64,000 bases of DNA, from NCBI GenBank assembly GCA_014529385.2, contig CM043958.1, forward strand, positions 76,546,669 through 76,610,668, read 5' to 3'. Shown piece by piece: positions 45,254-55,766 of the stretch. The notes beneath the pieces were generated by a model. That model worked only from the letters and a program-made list of their open reading frames with translations. It ran no database searches and was not told the DNA's origin. The translations under genes were made by a program, and so were the position numbers. This DNA comes from Adiantum capillus-veneris (Eukaryota > Streptophyta > Polypodiopsida > Polypodiales > Pteridaceae). The number at the start of each line of letters is the position of its first letter. Positions within the stretch are counted from its first letter, which is position 1.

Positions 45254-47544
45254 ATGGAGACGGTGAATGCGCCGCCCCATATGGTGCTTGTGCCATTACC
45301 TGCACAAGGTCACATCAACCCCTTCATCTCCATTGCCAACTATCTGGCTGCCTCCGGAGTCTCTGTCACTCTTGTTCGCTCCGCACGTGCCCACTCCCTC
45401 CTGTCTTCTGCATCGAAGGGCTCTTCACCATCGGACCCACCTCAGAATACGGAGAAGGGGAAGATTCGCATCGAGGTTGTGCCGGATGGCATGTCTGTCG
45501 ATCCCACACAACACGTGCCAGTAGGTACTTTTTTAAATTCCATCAATATCATTGCTGTCAAATTTGGCCTTGCATGGATGATGCTCTGGACCGGATCTGC
45601 TTCTGGATTTTCTATTGGGTTTTATATCCCGCAGCTCGTGGCCAGAGGATACATCCCTGCAATTGGAGAAGGTAAGCTCTTTCTGTCACCTCCTTTTGAA
45701 GAGCGCCAGATTGTTTCGAAAGAGTATGTTGTACCATAGGAACCTCAGGGATCAGAATATGAGAGCTTAGATACACGGACCATAGTCACATGGAACGTAA
45801 CATGGGGGCAGGGAACTGGAACGGGCAGGAATTGCCATTCTGTATGACTACATAGTACAGTACACACAACCATCATATGGAATGGGGCCTGGAACAGTAA
45901 ACGGGAATGCATAACCGGGAACGAGAACCCAAAAATGCCCATTTTCTGTGACTATGACACCAACTGAAAGACACTCAAAAGAAAAAATTAACATCATGCC
46001 TGGGATGAATCGTGGATTGAGCATGGTCACCATGCAACACCTTCGGCGGGTGCACACAGGTGAAATGTTGGAGCCTTGAAATGGTTTGCTGATCAAGCGA
46101 AACAGATGCCCTTGTGCTATCAACAAGGTACCATTATTTTAAGTTTTATGGCATTTGAAAATCCATTTGTACATGTTTACAGTACTGTGCTCTAACATTA
46201 GGCTGAAGTGTTTTGTGGTGGAACACCATGCTTCGAGGGTGAAACGTTTTGGCCTCGATACGTCATTTCATGGTGACTCCGGTTCTGACTAAGAGTCATT
46301 GGACTTGCGCCTTTCACTTTCCATTCAATTTCCATTGGATGGTATCTTATTTAGCATCTATGTTTTTGCTCGTGATATTGTGACCTCATATTAGCTTTAG
46401 AAAGAGCTCCCTTGTACGGTTCTCAGTTATACCTCATACAAATATACCTCGTGATAGGGGCATCCTCAGTTCGGAAGTGAGTATCATGACATTTTTGGAT
46501 TTGGCTTGGGATGCACATTTATACTATCACCTTCGTTGTTTCCGTGTGAGCAGGTGGAGTGGATGACCCTCTTTCTTTTATTATGCAGAAGCAAAGCAGA
46601 GAATAGTGGACTTTATCCCAGGGATGTCCCCATTTTGCATCAGAGATCTACCCAAAGCTATTATTGTTGAGGAGGACCCTTCAAACAAACCGATGTTCCA
46701 ATTTTTTCTCTCTATTTATGAATCTGCCAAACATGCAGATCGGCTTCTTGTCAACTCAATTTACGAGCTAGAGAACTCTGTTGTTGAAGCTCTGAGAAAA
46801 GAGGCTGGTTTTAAGATAGAGCCCATCGGTCCCCTGTTCATGATGGGTGCATTTTCTGATGCGACAAAATCACCAGCTGCTAGCCTCTTACAAGAAGACA
46901 CCTCTTGCTTATATTGGCTCGATGAGCAACAAGAATCCTCTGTTCTTTACATATCATTTGGCAGTGTTGCATCTATCGAAGAGGATGCAGTCAAAGAGCT
47001 AGCTTATGGTTTGGAGGCAAGTGGGCTGAATTTTTTGTGGGTTATTCGGCCTGATGCTTTGCCTGACAAGAAATCTGTGGAGGACCTTTTTCCAGAAGGT
47101 TTCATTGAGAGAACTTGTGATAGAGGTCGCGTTATCTCATGGGCGCCTCAGCTTGCGGTGTTGGGTCACCGGGTGGTAGGTGCTTTTCTTACCCATTGTG
47201 GCTGGAACTCCGTCTTGGAGAGCTTGTGTAATGGGGTTCCGATGCTGGGCTTTCCTCTTCAAGCAGACCAGAATACCAACCTGTAGTGCATTGTCCATGA
47301 CTGGAAAGTGGGCTTGCCTCTTTTAAAGCCAAATGTGCAGCAGGTGGAGCGCTTGCATGCACAATGGGCCATGACTGCCATTATGAGAGGTGATGAAGGC
47401 AGAGAGATCCGAAAGCATGTCATACAGTGGAAGGAGGTGGCCATCAACGCCGTCCATGGCTCCTCCAAGGCCAACCTTGAGAAGCTTGTGGATGATTTAA
47501 AATGTGGACGTTTGAAAAGTACTCATGAGGCAACTCAATCATAA
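45254..47544 (+). pseudogene. UDP-glycosyltransferase, two exons, one internal stop
   Basis: A family-1 plant UGT would transfer sugar, usually glucose from UDP-glucose, to a small acceptor in the cytosol. Exon 1 is 45254-45671 (METVNAPPHMVLVPLPAQGH); His20 of GHINPF is the catalytic His. The donor is GAAG|GTAAGC; the 917-bp intron ends TTATGCAG at 46588; exon 2 is 46589-47544, phase 1, joining as GEEAKQRIVDFIPG. The PSPG box spans residues 324-367 (WAPQLAVLGH ... ADQ) with HCGWNS and closing Gln, typical of glucose donors. Codon 372 is TAG (47284-47286); the frame then stays open for 85 more residues (CIVHDWKVGL to THEATQS). Exon 1 is short: NSINIIAVKFGLAW lacks the segment that usually holds the catalytic Asp. 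Total about 457 codons versus 450-500 usual. Probably a recent pseudogene; a read-through or assembly error at the stop is possible. Confidence 0.85.
45672..46588 (+). other. UGT intron
   Basis: GT-AG intron with donor GGTAAGC after GGAGAA and acceptor preceded by CTTTCTTTTATTATGCAG. Splicing restores a UGT alignment across the join, which neither exon ORF shows alone. The interior holds no recognised gene. Confidence 0.8.
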
Positions 47545-47860
47545 GTCATTGAAAGGAAGCTATGATCATTAATACACACATAAGAACTGGTTGAGCAGGC
47601 CTTACAATTTATCTGAGCACATGTTGTCACTCATCTTATTCAGGGCAGCAATGATGTATTTTTCTGCCCCCAAAATGGCGTCTGCATCTAAATGTCAAAC
47701 CATGTCATACCACAAGATCACACACAAGGATTTGGAAATGTACATTGTTTGGTTGGAGCATCCTCCACACTATCTCGCACGGGCAGCTCAAATGGGATCT
47801 ACGGTTGAGGTGATTCGGACCGTAAGATGCACATTTGTAAATTCGGGACATATGCTAAAT
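47545..47860. other. Region downstream of the UGT gene
   Basis: No clear gene. No perfect AATAAA signal is present close to the stop; AATACA at 47571 is a possible weak variant. From about 47815 the sequence contains TAAATTCGGG-type blocks that continue beyond the tRNA-like segment. Confidence 0.35.
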
Positions 47861-47864
47861 TCGA

Positions 47865-47968
47865 GTAGGCAAGTAAATTCGGGGCAGTCCACACCCGGCA
47901 TATAAACCCGCGACCTCTCCACGGCGAGCAATGTGCACTAACCACTACGCCCGCATGCGTTCGTTGAA
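47865..47968 (-). mobile_element. tRNA-like head of a probable SINE
   Basis: On the minus strand GCGGGCGTAGTGGTTAGTGC resembles a tRNA acceptor arm and A box, and GGTCGCGGGTTTATATGCC lies 30 bases on, where a B box is expected (degenerate compared with GGTTCGANNCC). It is flanked by a repeated phrase TAAATTCGGGG on both sides (47839, 47874, 48016, 48034). No true tRNA folds because the T arm is imperfect. A SINE is the likely source. Confidence 0.45.
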
Positions 47969-48257
47969 ATATAGGGTATTCCAGTATCTCATATTGTAGA
48001 TGTGGGCCGATTAATAAATTCGGGGTAAATTTGTAAATTCGGGGCGATTGTCAAATTTGATGGTCCACGATTGGCGCGCCCCGCATTTTCCTCCTCCCCC
48101 ATTGATCCATTTGACCATGCCCGTGTGATATAGTGATGAGGGTTGTAGCATGGAGAAGCCTTTGGTGTTACATAACTACAACATACAGCTGGTAGGATTA
48201 AAACATGTTTTTTTGCATGCCTTATCAAAATATATTTATGACATCTCCTAGTAACAC

Positions 48258-48294
48258 CCCCCCCCCCCCCCAAACACACACACACACACACACA
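48258..48294. repeat. C16 run followed by (CA)n
   Basis: AACACCCCCCCCCCCCCC runs into an ACACACAC tract ending at about 48294. The ORF across it is an artefact. Confidence 0.9.
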
Positions 48295-48453
48295 TTATTT
48301 TAACCTGCACCTGTTGCTCAATTGAAATACTGATACAAATACATGTAAGAAAAAGCACTTTATTCTTTTTTCAACAGAACAAGCCAATGTTTGTAGCATC
48401 TCTTTGGTGTTTACATGAGTAACAATACCATCTTCCTCATCAAAGCCTACTAG

Positions 48454-48457
<4 letters not shown>

Positions 48458-48497
<40 letters not shown>
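48458..48497. repeat. (GA)n microsatellite
   Basis: About 40 bases of uninterrupted GA repeat within otherwise unremarkable sequence. Confidence 0.95.
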
Positions 48498-48499
<2 letters not shown>

Positions 48500-48500
<1 letters not shown>

Positions 48501-50519
48501 CATTATGGTCCTCGAAGGTCAACTATGACCTCTGGGACCAAAAGAAACATATCATGTGGGGGTTTGGAGCTGATATGTGACTCTTGATGCTCAAGATTGT
48601 GGAAATGAGCATCGCAATTGAGAGTCCACATTTGGGAGATGAATATGTCTAGGGGGGAGCTCATGGTTGAAATTGTGGGAAAAGCAAGATCTAATGTGAT
48701 CTATCATGATGAAGATGAGGAGAATCATTTTGTATGTACATGAATAAGTCAAGACTTGTAGATTTCTAAAATTTGAGCATTCTCTTTGTATTGTCTCCAA
48801 GGTGAGGATAGTTGTGCATAAACATCAATATTTGTCACTTGTACTTTCATGGCACAAGAAAAGAAAGAAGTATATTGTCCTTTCTGGTAGTCTCCCATGG
48901 TGGAATATTATGGTTGATGATCAGTATAGGTCAAGTGCTCCATGATGTAGATTTGGTGCCAAAGGGATTGACATCGTCACTTGCCGACCCAAGCCTCCAG
49001 TGTGTCTCCATGTAGGTGAATCGGTAGGGATATGCATCATCCCATTATTTGAGTGGTGGTTGGCGTGCCATGTGAGAAGCTCCATTGTAGACTTGCTTTT
49101 AAACATGTGATGAATCCACGAGATAAGTGGAAAATTCTTCAATATCTTGCGGGGTAGGTCCGCTCACATTGGTCTTGTAGCGTGCTTCTTCGCACAAAGA
49201 GGTAGCACGTGTGTTCATTGTAGTATAGTATGCAATCATTGACGCATGCATGTATGCGCTCGTACTCCATACCAAGTGGCTATGAATTCGTGTCTGTCCA
49301 TGCGACCTTAAAAAAATGTGTGGCCTCTCTCCACCCTAGCCTTTAACAAAACAAAGAATTAGTACAAATGTAAGGGAGACTAAGAAGAGAGTGCAATTTA
49401 TAAAAATCCATAAATAGGACTTACTAGAGGAGTGCATCTACACTTGCATTGCTTCAACGAATTTTTTCTTGCAAGTTGAGGAGTTTCAACGATGCTCGGA
49501 GCACCGAGTATTGTGCACCATCGTAGAGGTGTTTGGACACTTGATAGTAGCCTGTCCTCCGCTACTTGTGCCCGTTGAGTGCATGGTCTACAATCCTTCT
49601 CGCATATATTGGCTTTATGTATTAACAACTCGTCCACCATGTCGAACATGTGCTCATCCTCAAACTCGAAGTGCCTCTGAGACGTATGTGGAGCTATCGA
49701 AGTAGAGCTAGTGCTACAATCACCATGTGCCATGGCTTCCCTCAATAGCTCTTGCCGTTGTTTTTCAGCCTTGCGTGCCTCCCTACCACCACCAAAAACA
49801 AACCAATGGGGGACATCCTTAAGCGATGGGGATATGATGCTCCCATCTACTCAAGCTATTTTTCGAAGGATCTAAAGCTTCTCATTCTCCACATGCTGCA
49901 AGGCAATGCGTTTCAAACGAGGGATTGTCCTTCTGCACTTAGGGAAGGACAAAGTAGTTTGTCCTTCAATCATCGCTCGCGTTTGAGGCAGTTCAGAGGC
50001 CCATGATTATCCCAATCATCCTACACACACGTGAAAGAAGGATATGTTAATTCAAGAAACTATTAAAAATAACGCGTGCTCTAAAAAGTAAACGATTAAT
50101 AGACTAGGTGTAAGCTAGATTTTCAATAGGAAAAATGAGAGAAATGACTAAATAAATAATGTAAAAAATACCATGACTAAGAAAAGAGAGAAGCTTTAAA
50201 AAATAAAGATTGTACTAAAAATATAATGAAAAATACAATGATTAGAGAAAGAAAGAGAAGCTTTAAAAAAATTAAAAATAGTGGAAATTAGAGAGAGGGA
50301 TGCAAAGGGGATAGCCTGGAACATCAGATACTTTTTTGAACGTTGAAAATTCATGCTTGCCATAATAGCCCCATTAATTTTTGCAGTAATGTTCATGATA
50401 ATATCTGCGATAATGACTGGCACCCATAAAAACAAACAAAGCAAGGTATGTAACATTTTTTGGGCATAGCTTGCTCATCAAACCTTGTCGCCATCCCACC
50501 TCTTGCACCCTCCCTCTCC
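48500..50519 (-). pseudogene. Unidentified minus-strand ORF and non-coding flanks
   Basis: The longest frame, 49398-49745 on the minus strand, reads REAMAHGDCSTSSTSIAPHT, then EFEDEHMFDMVDELLIHKAN and KDCRPCTQRAQVAEDRLLS, which looks like a real protein segment but matches no family I can name. Upstream (49746-50006) on the same strand there are further pieces (PLNCLKRERWLKDKLLC) in another frame, so this may be an eroded multi-exon or transposon-derived gene. 48500-49390 and 50010-50519 show nothing recognisable. Confidence 0.3.
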
Positions 50520-50710
50520 CTCGGGGGGGTCACTATATGTAAAACCTATAAATTGCGTGCATTCAAGGACCATTTATGAACCCCTTATCCTATTTAGTTT
50601 GTAATTTTTTTTTCAAGATCACCTTTTCAACATCCTTCTATATGTGAAAATATAGAAAAAAGTAATGCCTAATGTTGAACTCACGTGATATGCATTTTTT
50701 ATTATAGTGA

Positions 50711-50740
<30 letters not shown>
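50520..50740 (+). mobile_element. Diverged copy 4 of the 247-bp MITE family
   Basis: It starts CTCGGGGGGGTCACTATATG and ends GTTGAACTCACGTGATATGC...ATAGTGACCCC, so it shares both termini, the AACCCCTTAT core and the CACGTGATA motif with copies 1-3 but is internally shorter (about 190 bp). Its right terminal C run merges into a long poly-C tract. The flanking bases (CCTCTCCC left, CTCTCTCT right) do not form a clean 8-bp duplication, probably because of repeat expansion. Confidence 0.75.

Positions 50741-50790
<50 letters not shown>
50711..50790. repeat. Compound microsatellite C(29)(TC)n(CA)n
   Basis: About 29 C, then about 20 bases of TC repeat, then about 31 bases of CA repeat, without spacers. 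It begins at the terminal CCCC of the MITE copy at 50520. Confidence 0.95.
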
Positions 50791-50791
<1 letters not shown>

Positions 50792-51176
50792 CCAATCTGT
50801 CGTGGAGCACTACATCACTAGACGTTGGAGAGAAAAGTGTGGATCTCAAGAGGAAAGGGTGGATTGCAAGAAGACTCGACCACATGAAGGCTCACAAGAC
50901 TACACAAGAACACTGCAAGAAGAGAGAGATATATTTGGTGTAGTTGTTTGCTTCCTTGCGTGATTAAGGAGAGAATAAAAAGAGAAGGAGAAAAAGAGAT
51001 TTTTGTAGATTTAATACTTAATGTTAAGTTAGTGTTGAAGTAGATAGAGAAGAGAAGCGAGAGAGTTTTCCTCTATTTTCAAGGTTAAGTTAGTGTTAAA
51101 TTAGAGTAAAAAATGTTTGAAAGATATGTGTGTTAAATATTAACAGAATAAAAATAACCAAAAATTTTAAACAATA
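50791..51176. other. Spacer between the MITE-linked microsatellite and Gypsy-2
   Basis: Purine-rich, AG-biased sequence with no gene. The last five bases, CAATA, are the candidate target duplication of the Gypsy-2 LTR; the partner is not in the window. Confidence 0.4.
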
Positions 51177-52765
51177 TGTAACATTTAATGGCCTAAAAAC
51201 TTGTGTGTAGCGGAAATTAGCATGAACATAGTGGGCATTTCATTAGAATAGATTCCTAATGAGAATTACAAGAGTGCTTGGGTGGAGAGAGCAGCAAAAA
51301 GCATAACACCTAGTTAGATAGCATGAACAATACTTTCAAAAGAGAGAGAAATTAAGCTATTGACAACAATTGAGGACCGGATTTACATGGAGCCGGTTCC
51401 CCCTCCAAAAGGCTTTGTATTATGGTTTCTCCCATCAAGAGAAACATTGTACAATACAATTCTTTGTGTTCCTTCAAGACTAGCTAGTGGAATGAAGATG
51501 AAAGCTTCATGCACTAAGCAAAACACTTATCAACCGCAACATCAATTCTCTCCGGTCTCAGACCCAAGACCTCACACACCTTCCAACATGGTGAGAGCTA
51601 GCAGGGTATGAGAGTAGATTGAGAGGAAGAAGGAGTATTCTTACGAGAAAGATGTACATCTTCTCACATAATCGCTCATATTAGCATAGCTTAGCTTAGT
51701 AATTAGCATGGTAGAGGAGATGAGCATGCATTGAAGCTTGGCTCTTGGTTGGATTTGCATCACAAAGCCAAGAGTTGTTGGTGTAGGCCTCCCTTCTCAC
51801 AAGCTTGGAGTAGGTGGTAACCTTTCAATTTAAACTTTAGAAGGAGAGAGAGTCTTATTTTCTTCACACATGAGATTGTGTGAGAGTGTGTGTGATAATG
51901 CCTTGCAAAAATCAGCCCCCTCTCTCTCTTGGTCGACCCCTCTTGCTATTTCCTCATGCTATAGTCTCATTGGACCTCCCTAGGCCTAGCCAATGATAAT
52001 TAAGCAGTATAAGTGATAGCCTTCTGACATGTGTCCCCCTTTCCGCTTTTGTGAAAGCTTTATGTAATTAATAAATGCAACTAAACTCTCATTGGACCCC
52101 TTTGCCTCCTGGCCAATAGGAATCAGGCAAGCCATTGGGCTGCTGAATGCTCATTGGACCCCTTGGGAGACTGTCCAATAGTCTTCTAGAGAGCTTAATT
52201 CTCATTGGTTCTTTTATTAAGTGTTTTTAAATTAATTAAGCTAGATTTACTCTAGCCTAATTCTCATTGGTCCACCTCCAAGGCCATCCAATAGGAATTG
52301 GGTACACCTTGTGGGCATCTGGGCTAGGGAGCTGACATGTGTCCCTCATTCCCTTTGTGTAAAGGGAGCTTGTTTTTTTGCGTGTGAGTTTCTCTCTCAT
52401 CCCCTACTCCCAAGGCTCGCCCCCTCCTTTGTAGGGATTGATAAAGACTTTTGGGACACACACAAAGCATCCAATTCCCCCCATGCTTGACCTTTGGACA
52501 CAACCTTTGAATTTTGGAACCTTAGCATTCTACAAGTCTTAATGGGCTGAACCTTAGGGTCTTTTAAGCCCATTGTTGCACATGGCTCTTTTGCAGATGG
52601 CCCCCCATTTGGATCCCTATTTTCCCTCCTTTGGATCCCTACTGTGGCCGGTCTGCTAGCTTAACCAATATTCTAGCTTTTTCTCCCCTGGCACTTCCCC
52701 ACATTAAATGATCAGTTTAACATGAGAAAATCATTTAGGAGAATTAGGTATTGATTATTATGACA
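51177..52765 (-). repeat. 3' LTR of Gypsy-2
   Basis: TGTAACATTTAATGGCC to TTATGACA. It is closer to the LTR at 507-2818 than to the Gypsy-1 LTR; for example CTAAAAACTTGTGTGTAGC is identical in the first two. It identifies the family of the 5' LTR at the window start. Confidence 0.9.
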
Positions 52766-53099
52766 TTACCTCTCTCTTGAAATCATAGTCGTCCTTGACT
52801 ATGGGGTAGAGAAGATAAAGCATATTCATTAGTCCTTTTCTTAGCGGGTAGAGGATCCCTATGTTACCCTACGACATCATTCCACAATGGATGACTAGTC
52901 CATTTGGCACTTGAGAGCCTGAGGCTGCCGCAAGCATGTATGCACATTAATCCTATCAATCTTCCATAGTAGAGTGACAAGATCTACTTGGTGTTTGGGA
53001 GACGTCGTCTCCGCAAACTTGATCTAAGCATGCATACTACTTCATTTTTGTGCACAATAAAGAAAAAGAGAGTCTTATAAGACAAAAACTTTGTTCATT

Positions 53100-53286
53100 T
53101 TTAACATTTTGTACATTTGCTTACTCTTGGGGAGCATTGTAAGCATTGACAAGGTTTAGGTTATCCTTTAATTGTATGCCTTGCATCCATCTAGCATCTT
53201 CAAAAGGATAATTCTTAAACTTAATAAGATATTGTCAAATAGTCTTACCGCCTCTTAGTACCTTGTCTTCAACTCGGAGAATGGAC
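53100..53286 (-). pseudogene. Gypsy-2 chromodomain, frameshifted
   Basis: After a frame change and one stop the minus strand reads SESILRVEDKVLRGGKTI, then YLIKFKNYPFEDARWMQG, a chromodomain as in Gypsy-1. Compared with Gypsy-1 (PPEIEDQEEVLQPKSILR) about 32 bases are missing at 53287, which separates the chromodomain from the upstream frame. It would no longer be fused to integrase. Confidence 0.75.
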
Positions 53287-55024
53287 TCAGAGAATGTCTT
53301 CAGTAGTTGGTTCTTGAGGTGGCTCTCCTTTGTAAGGCTTTAATAGGCTCACATGGAAAGCATTGTGTATGAGCCAATGATTGGAAAACTTGAGTTGATA
53401 GGCCATCTCATTGATTGGCCTAAGAATCTGGAAGGGACCATAGTACCTTTTTGCTAGTTTAGCATAGTACTTTTGGTGTCCCATAGGATTCTTGTCCGTC
53501 GTGTGCCTTAATCGAGCCTTGGGAAATTTTAATAAGACCCAATCATTTTCTTTAAAGGCTTGGGCTCTTCTGTGCTTGTCAGCAGCAGCCTTTTGCCTTT
53601 GTTGTGAGATAGAGATAGCATCCTTAATCTTTTGAAAAGATTCTTGTAGGTCTCGGCTATACTCATCTGCAGTGAAGATCTTCCCATGTACCTTAAGTAG
53701 CAAGGGACTTTTTGATCTTCCCTCAATTACCTTGAAAGGTGCTTTTCTTGTGGAAGTATGTACAGTGTTATTGTAAGCATACTCCACTAAGGGTAAGTAC
53801 TTCTCCCATTGGGATCTTTGATCTACTTCCGTTACATAGGCTTTTAGTAGATCAAGAATTGTTAGGTTAGCTATTTCACTTTGGCCATCCGTTTGTGGAT
53901 GATAGGCCGAAGAGAAGTTTAGCCTTGTCCCTAAATTCTCAAAGAGACCCTTCCAAAAATTACTGGTCATTCTAGGATCTCTATCCGACAGTATGGACAT
54001 TGGCAAGCCATGGTACTTGAAAATTTGTAAAATGAAGAGGGTTGCCATTTGATGGGCTTTGATAGTCTTTTTGACAGGTATAAAACGAGCTTGTTTACTG
54101 AACCTGTCTACTATCATCCATATTCCCATATTCCCATGGATATACTTAGGCAATCCAAAGATAAAATCCATGGATATGCTCTCCCATGGTGAATTAGGGA
54201 TTGGCAAGGGTTGAAGCAATCCAGGTTGCTTCCCTCTATCAAATTTTGTCTTTTGGCATACCACACATTTAGAAACATACTCTTGTATGTTCACTTTCAT
54301 GGTAGGCCAATAGAAATATGTTTCAATTCCCTTTAGGGTAGACTGAATCCCTCTATGCCCCGCGTAAGGAGGAGCATGAGATTCATACATTACTTTCTCA
54401 CGTAGTGAGTTAGTAACGCATAGTCTATTGCCATAGAGAAGATAACCATCTTGTAAAGTAAATGGTTCTTCTTTATTCCCTAATGCAAGGGCTGAAATCA
54501 CATCTCTAAAATCGGGATCAATAGCATACTCATCTATCATTGAAGATAGATCATTGTGAGTTGCTATGGAAACCGCATTCACTCTCGGCCGTCTTGAGAG
54601 TGCATCTGCTACTTGATTATGCTTGCCAGCAATGTGAGCAATATGAAAATGAAATTGCGAAAGGAAATTTGCACACCTCATTTGTTTGTCGGAGAGCTTG
54701 GTCTGTGTCATGAAGTACTTAAGACTTTGGTGATCCGTTCGCAGAATGAAAGGAGTCCCCAATAAATAGTGCCTCCATGAGTCTAAGGCATGTAGAACTG
54801 CAAGGAGTTCCTTTTCATATATACCTAGAGCTTGCTCAACAGGGTTGAGCCTTCGACTTTCATAGCCTATGGCGTGCCCTTCTTGAAGCAAAACAGCTCC
54901 AAGGCAATCACCACAAGCATCACATTGGACCTCAAATGGTTTTGAGATATCCGGTAGTGTAAACACAGGTTGAGAGATAAGCTTTTCTTTAAGCTTTTCG
55001 AAAGCATTGTTCTCCTTAGCAGAC
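53287..55024 (-). CDS. Gypsy-2 RNase H-integrase, long partial ORF
   Basis: An uninterrupted 579-codon frame that enters from the insertion point. RNase H: FEVQCDACGDCLGAVLLQ, the Glu of YEKELLAVLHAL, and LRTDHQSL, giving the D-E-D set. Integrase: zinc site HAPPYAGH...CVVC, then SMDFIFGLP, SILSDRDPRM and QTDGQSEIAN for D-D-E. The C-terminal domain includes KVHGKIF and AYQLKFSNHWLIHNAFHVSL. Integrase inserts the element cDNA; RNase H degrades the RNA template. All catalytic residues are present, but RT, protease and gag are separated by the 55025 insertion, and the chromodomain is out of frame. Confidence 0.9.
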
Positions 55025-55753
55025 TGTTACGAGACTGGGCACCCTCCTGTTGTAGTGGTTAGCTGCAATTGGGATAGCTGGCGTAATGGTTAATTATGTG
55101 ATGTCTATTTATTTTACTAATTGAGTTGATGATGATTTTGTAGAGTGGAATGTGGGGAGTTGATGAAGAGGTGACGGCAATTACTCTTGGCCATTTTATA
55201 TTTGCACAGTATCTTGGAACATCATTTCAATAAGCCACTATAGCTCTGTAAATAGTTGTAGTGGGAACTCCCCTTATGGGTCATGCAAGAACTAATGAGC
55301 TTCACTCATTTGCAAAAGTAAAGTGGTTGTAAAAAGAGGGGCCTTAATTTTTGGCACCTTAAACTCAAAATAATATATTAAATACCAACTCCACAAGAGA
55401 GGTGCTGTGGAGTTTGGGACTAGATTTAGGCCTTTCTCTTGCAGATTCTCTTCTCTACTCTCTTATGCTATGGTTATTGGAGTTTGGGACTAGATTTAGG
55501 CCTTTCTCTTGCAGATTCTCTTCTCTACTCTCTTATGCTATGGTTATTTGCTGTGTACTCTCTAATCTAGTCTCCATCTCTTACACTCTCTTACAAGCAT
55601 GTCTATGTCAATTCTATGTTTACTGTGTGTGTCATAGTTTAGGTGAGTGTGTGTGCTTGGAAATTGGAAGAAGAGGTGGATAGGTTGATGGTGATTGCTT
55701 GGAAGCTTGTGTTGAATAGTTTAAGCGGTCGATCTCCCCCTCTTCTCCCAACA
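55025..55753 (+). repeat. 5' LTR of another retrotransposon, inserted in Gypsy-2
   Basis: It begins TGTTACGAGACTGGGC and ends CTCCCAACA, 729 bp, with inverted ends TGTT/AACA. A primer site follows after one base. The 5 preceding bases, CAGAC, would be the target duplication; its partner is not found in the window, so the far end is deleted or rearranged. It contains a perfect 70-bp tandem duplication. Confidence 0.82.
55409..55548 (+). repeat. Perfect 70-bp tandem duplication in the LTR
   Basis: Bases 55409-55478 and 55479-55548 are identical (GGAGTTTGGGACTAGATTTA ... GCTATGGTTATT). No differences were seen, so the duplication is recent, or an assembly artefact. Confidence 0.93.
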
Positions 55754-55754
55754 G

Positions 55755-55766
55755 TGGTATCAGAGC
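55755..55766 (+). other. Primer binding site
   Basis: TGGTATCAGAGC, complementary to the 3' end of initiator Met-tRNA, one base after the LTR. The element body should follow on the plus strand. Confidence 0.85.

Larger units (their letters stand above)
51177..55024 (-). mobile_element. Gypsy-2: chromodomain Gypsy retrotransposon, 3' part
   Basis: Same family as Gypsy-1. It keeps a 1,589-bp 3' LTR (51177-52765), the purine tract TTCAAGAGAGAGGTAA, integrase and RNase H, and is cut at 55024 by another LTR inserted within the RT-RNase H junction (GTCTGCTAAGGAG on the minus strand). The 52781-53100 stretch is 3' untranslated. Its reading frame is better preserved than Gypsy-1, so it is the younger copy. 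Confidence 0.88.

Noticed and set aside
45223-45675. Alternative ORFs over UGT exon 1
   Set aside because: They are other frames of the UGT; only the 45254 frame shows UGT motifs.
47865-47968. Functional tRNA gene
   Set aside because: The T arm and B box are too degenerate and no anticodon arm folds cleanly; a SINE head is more likely.
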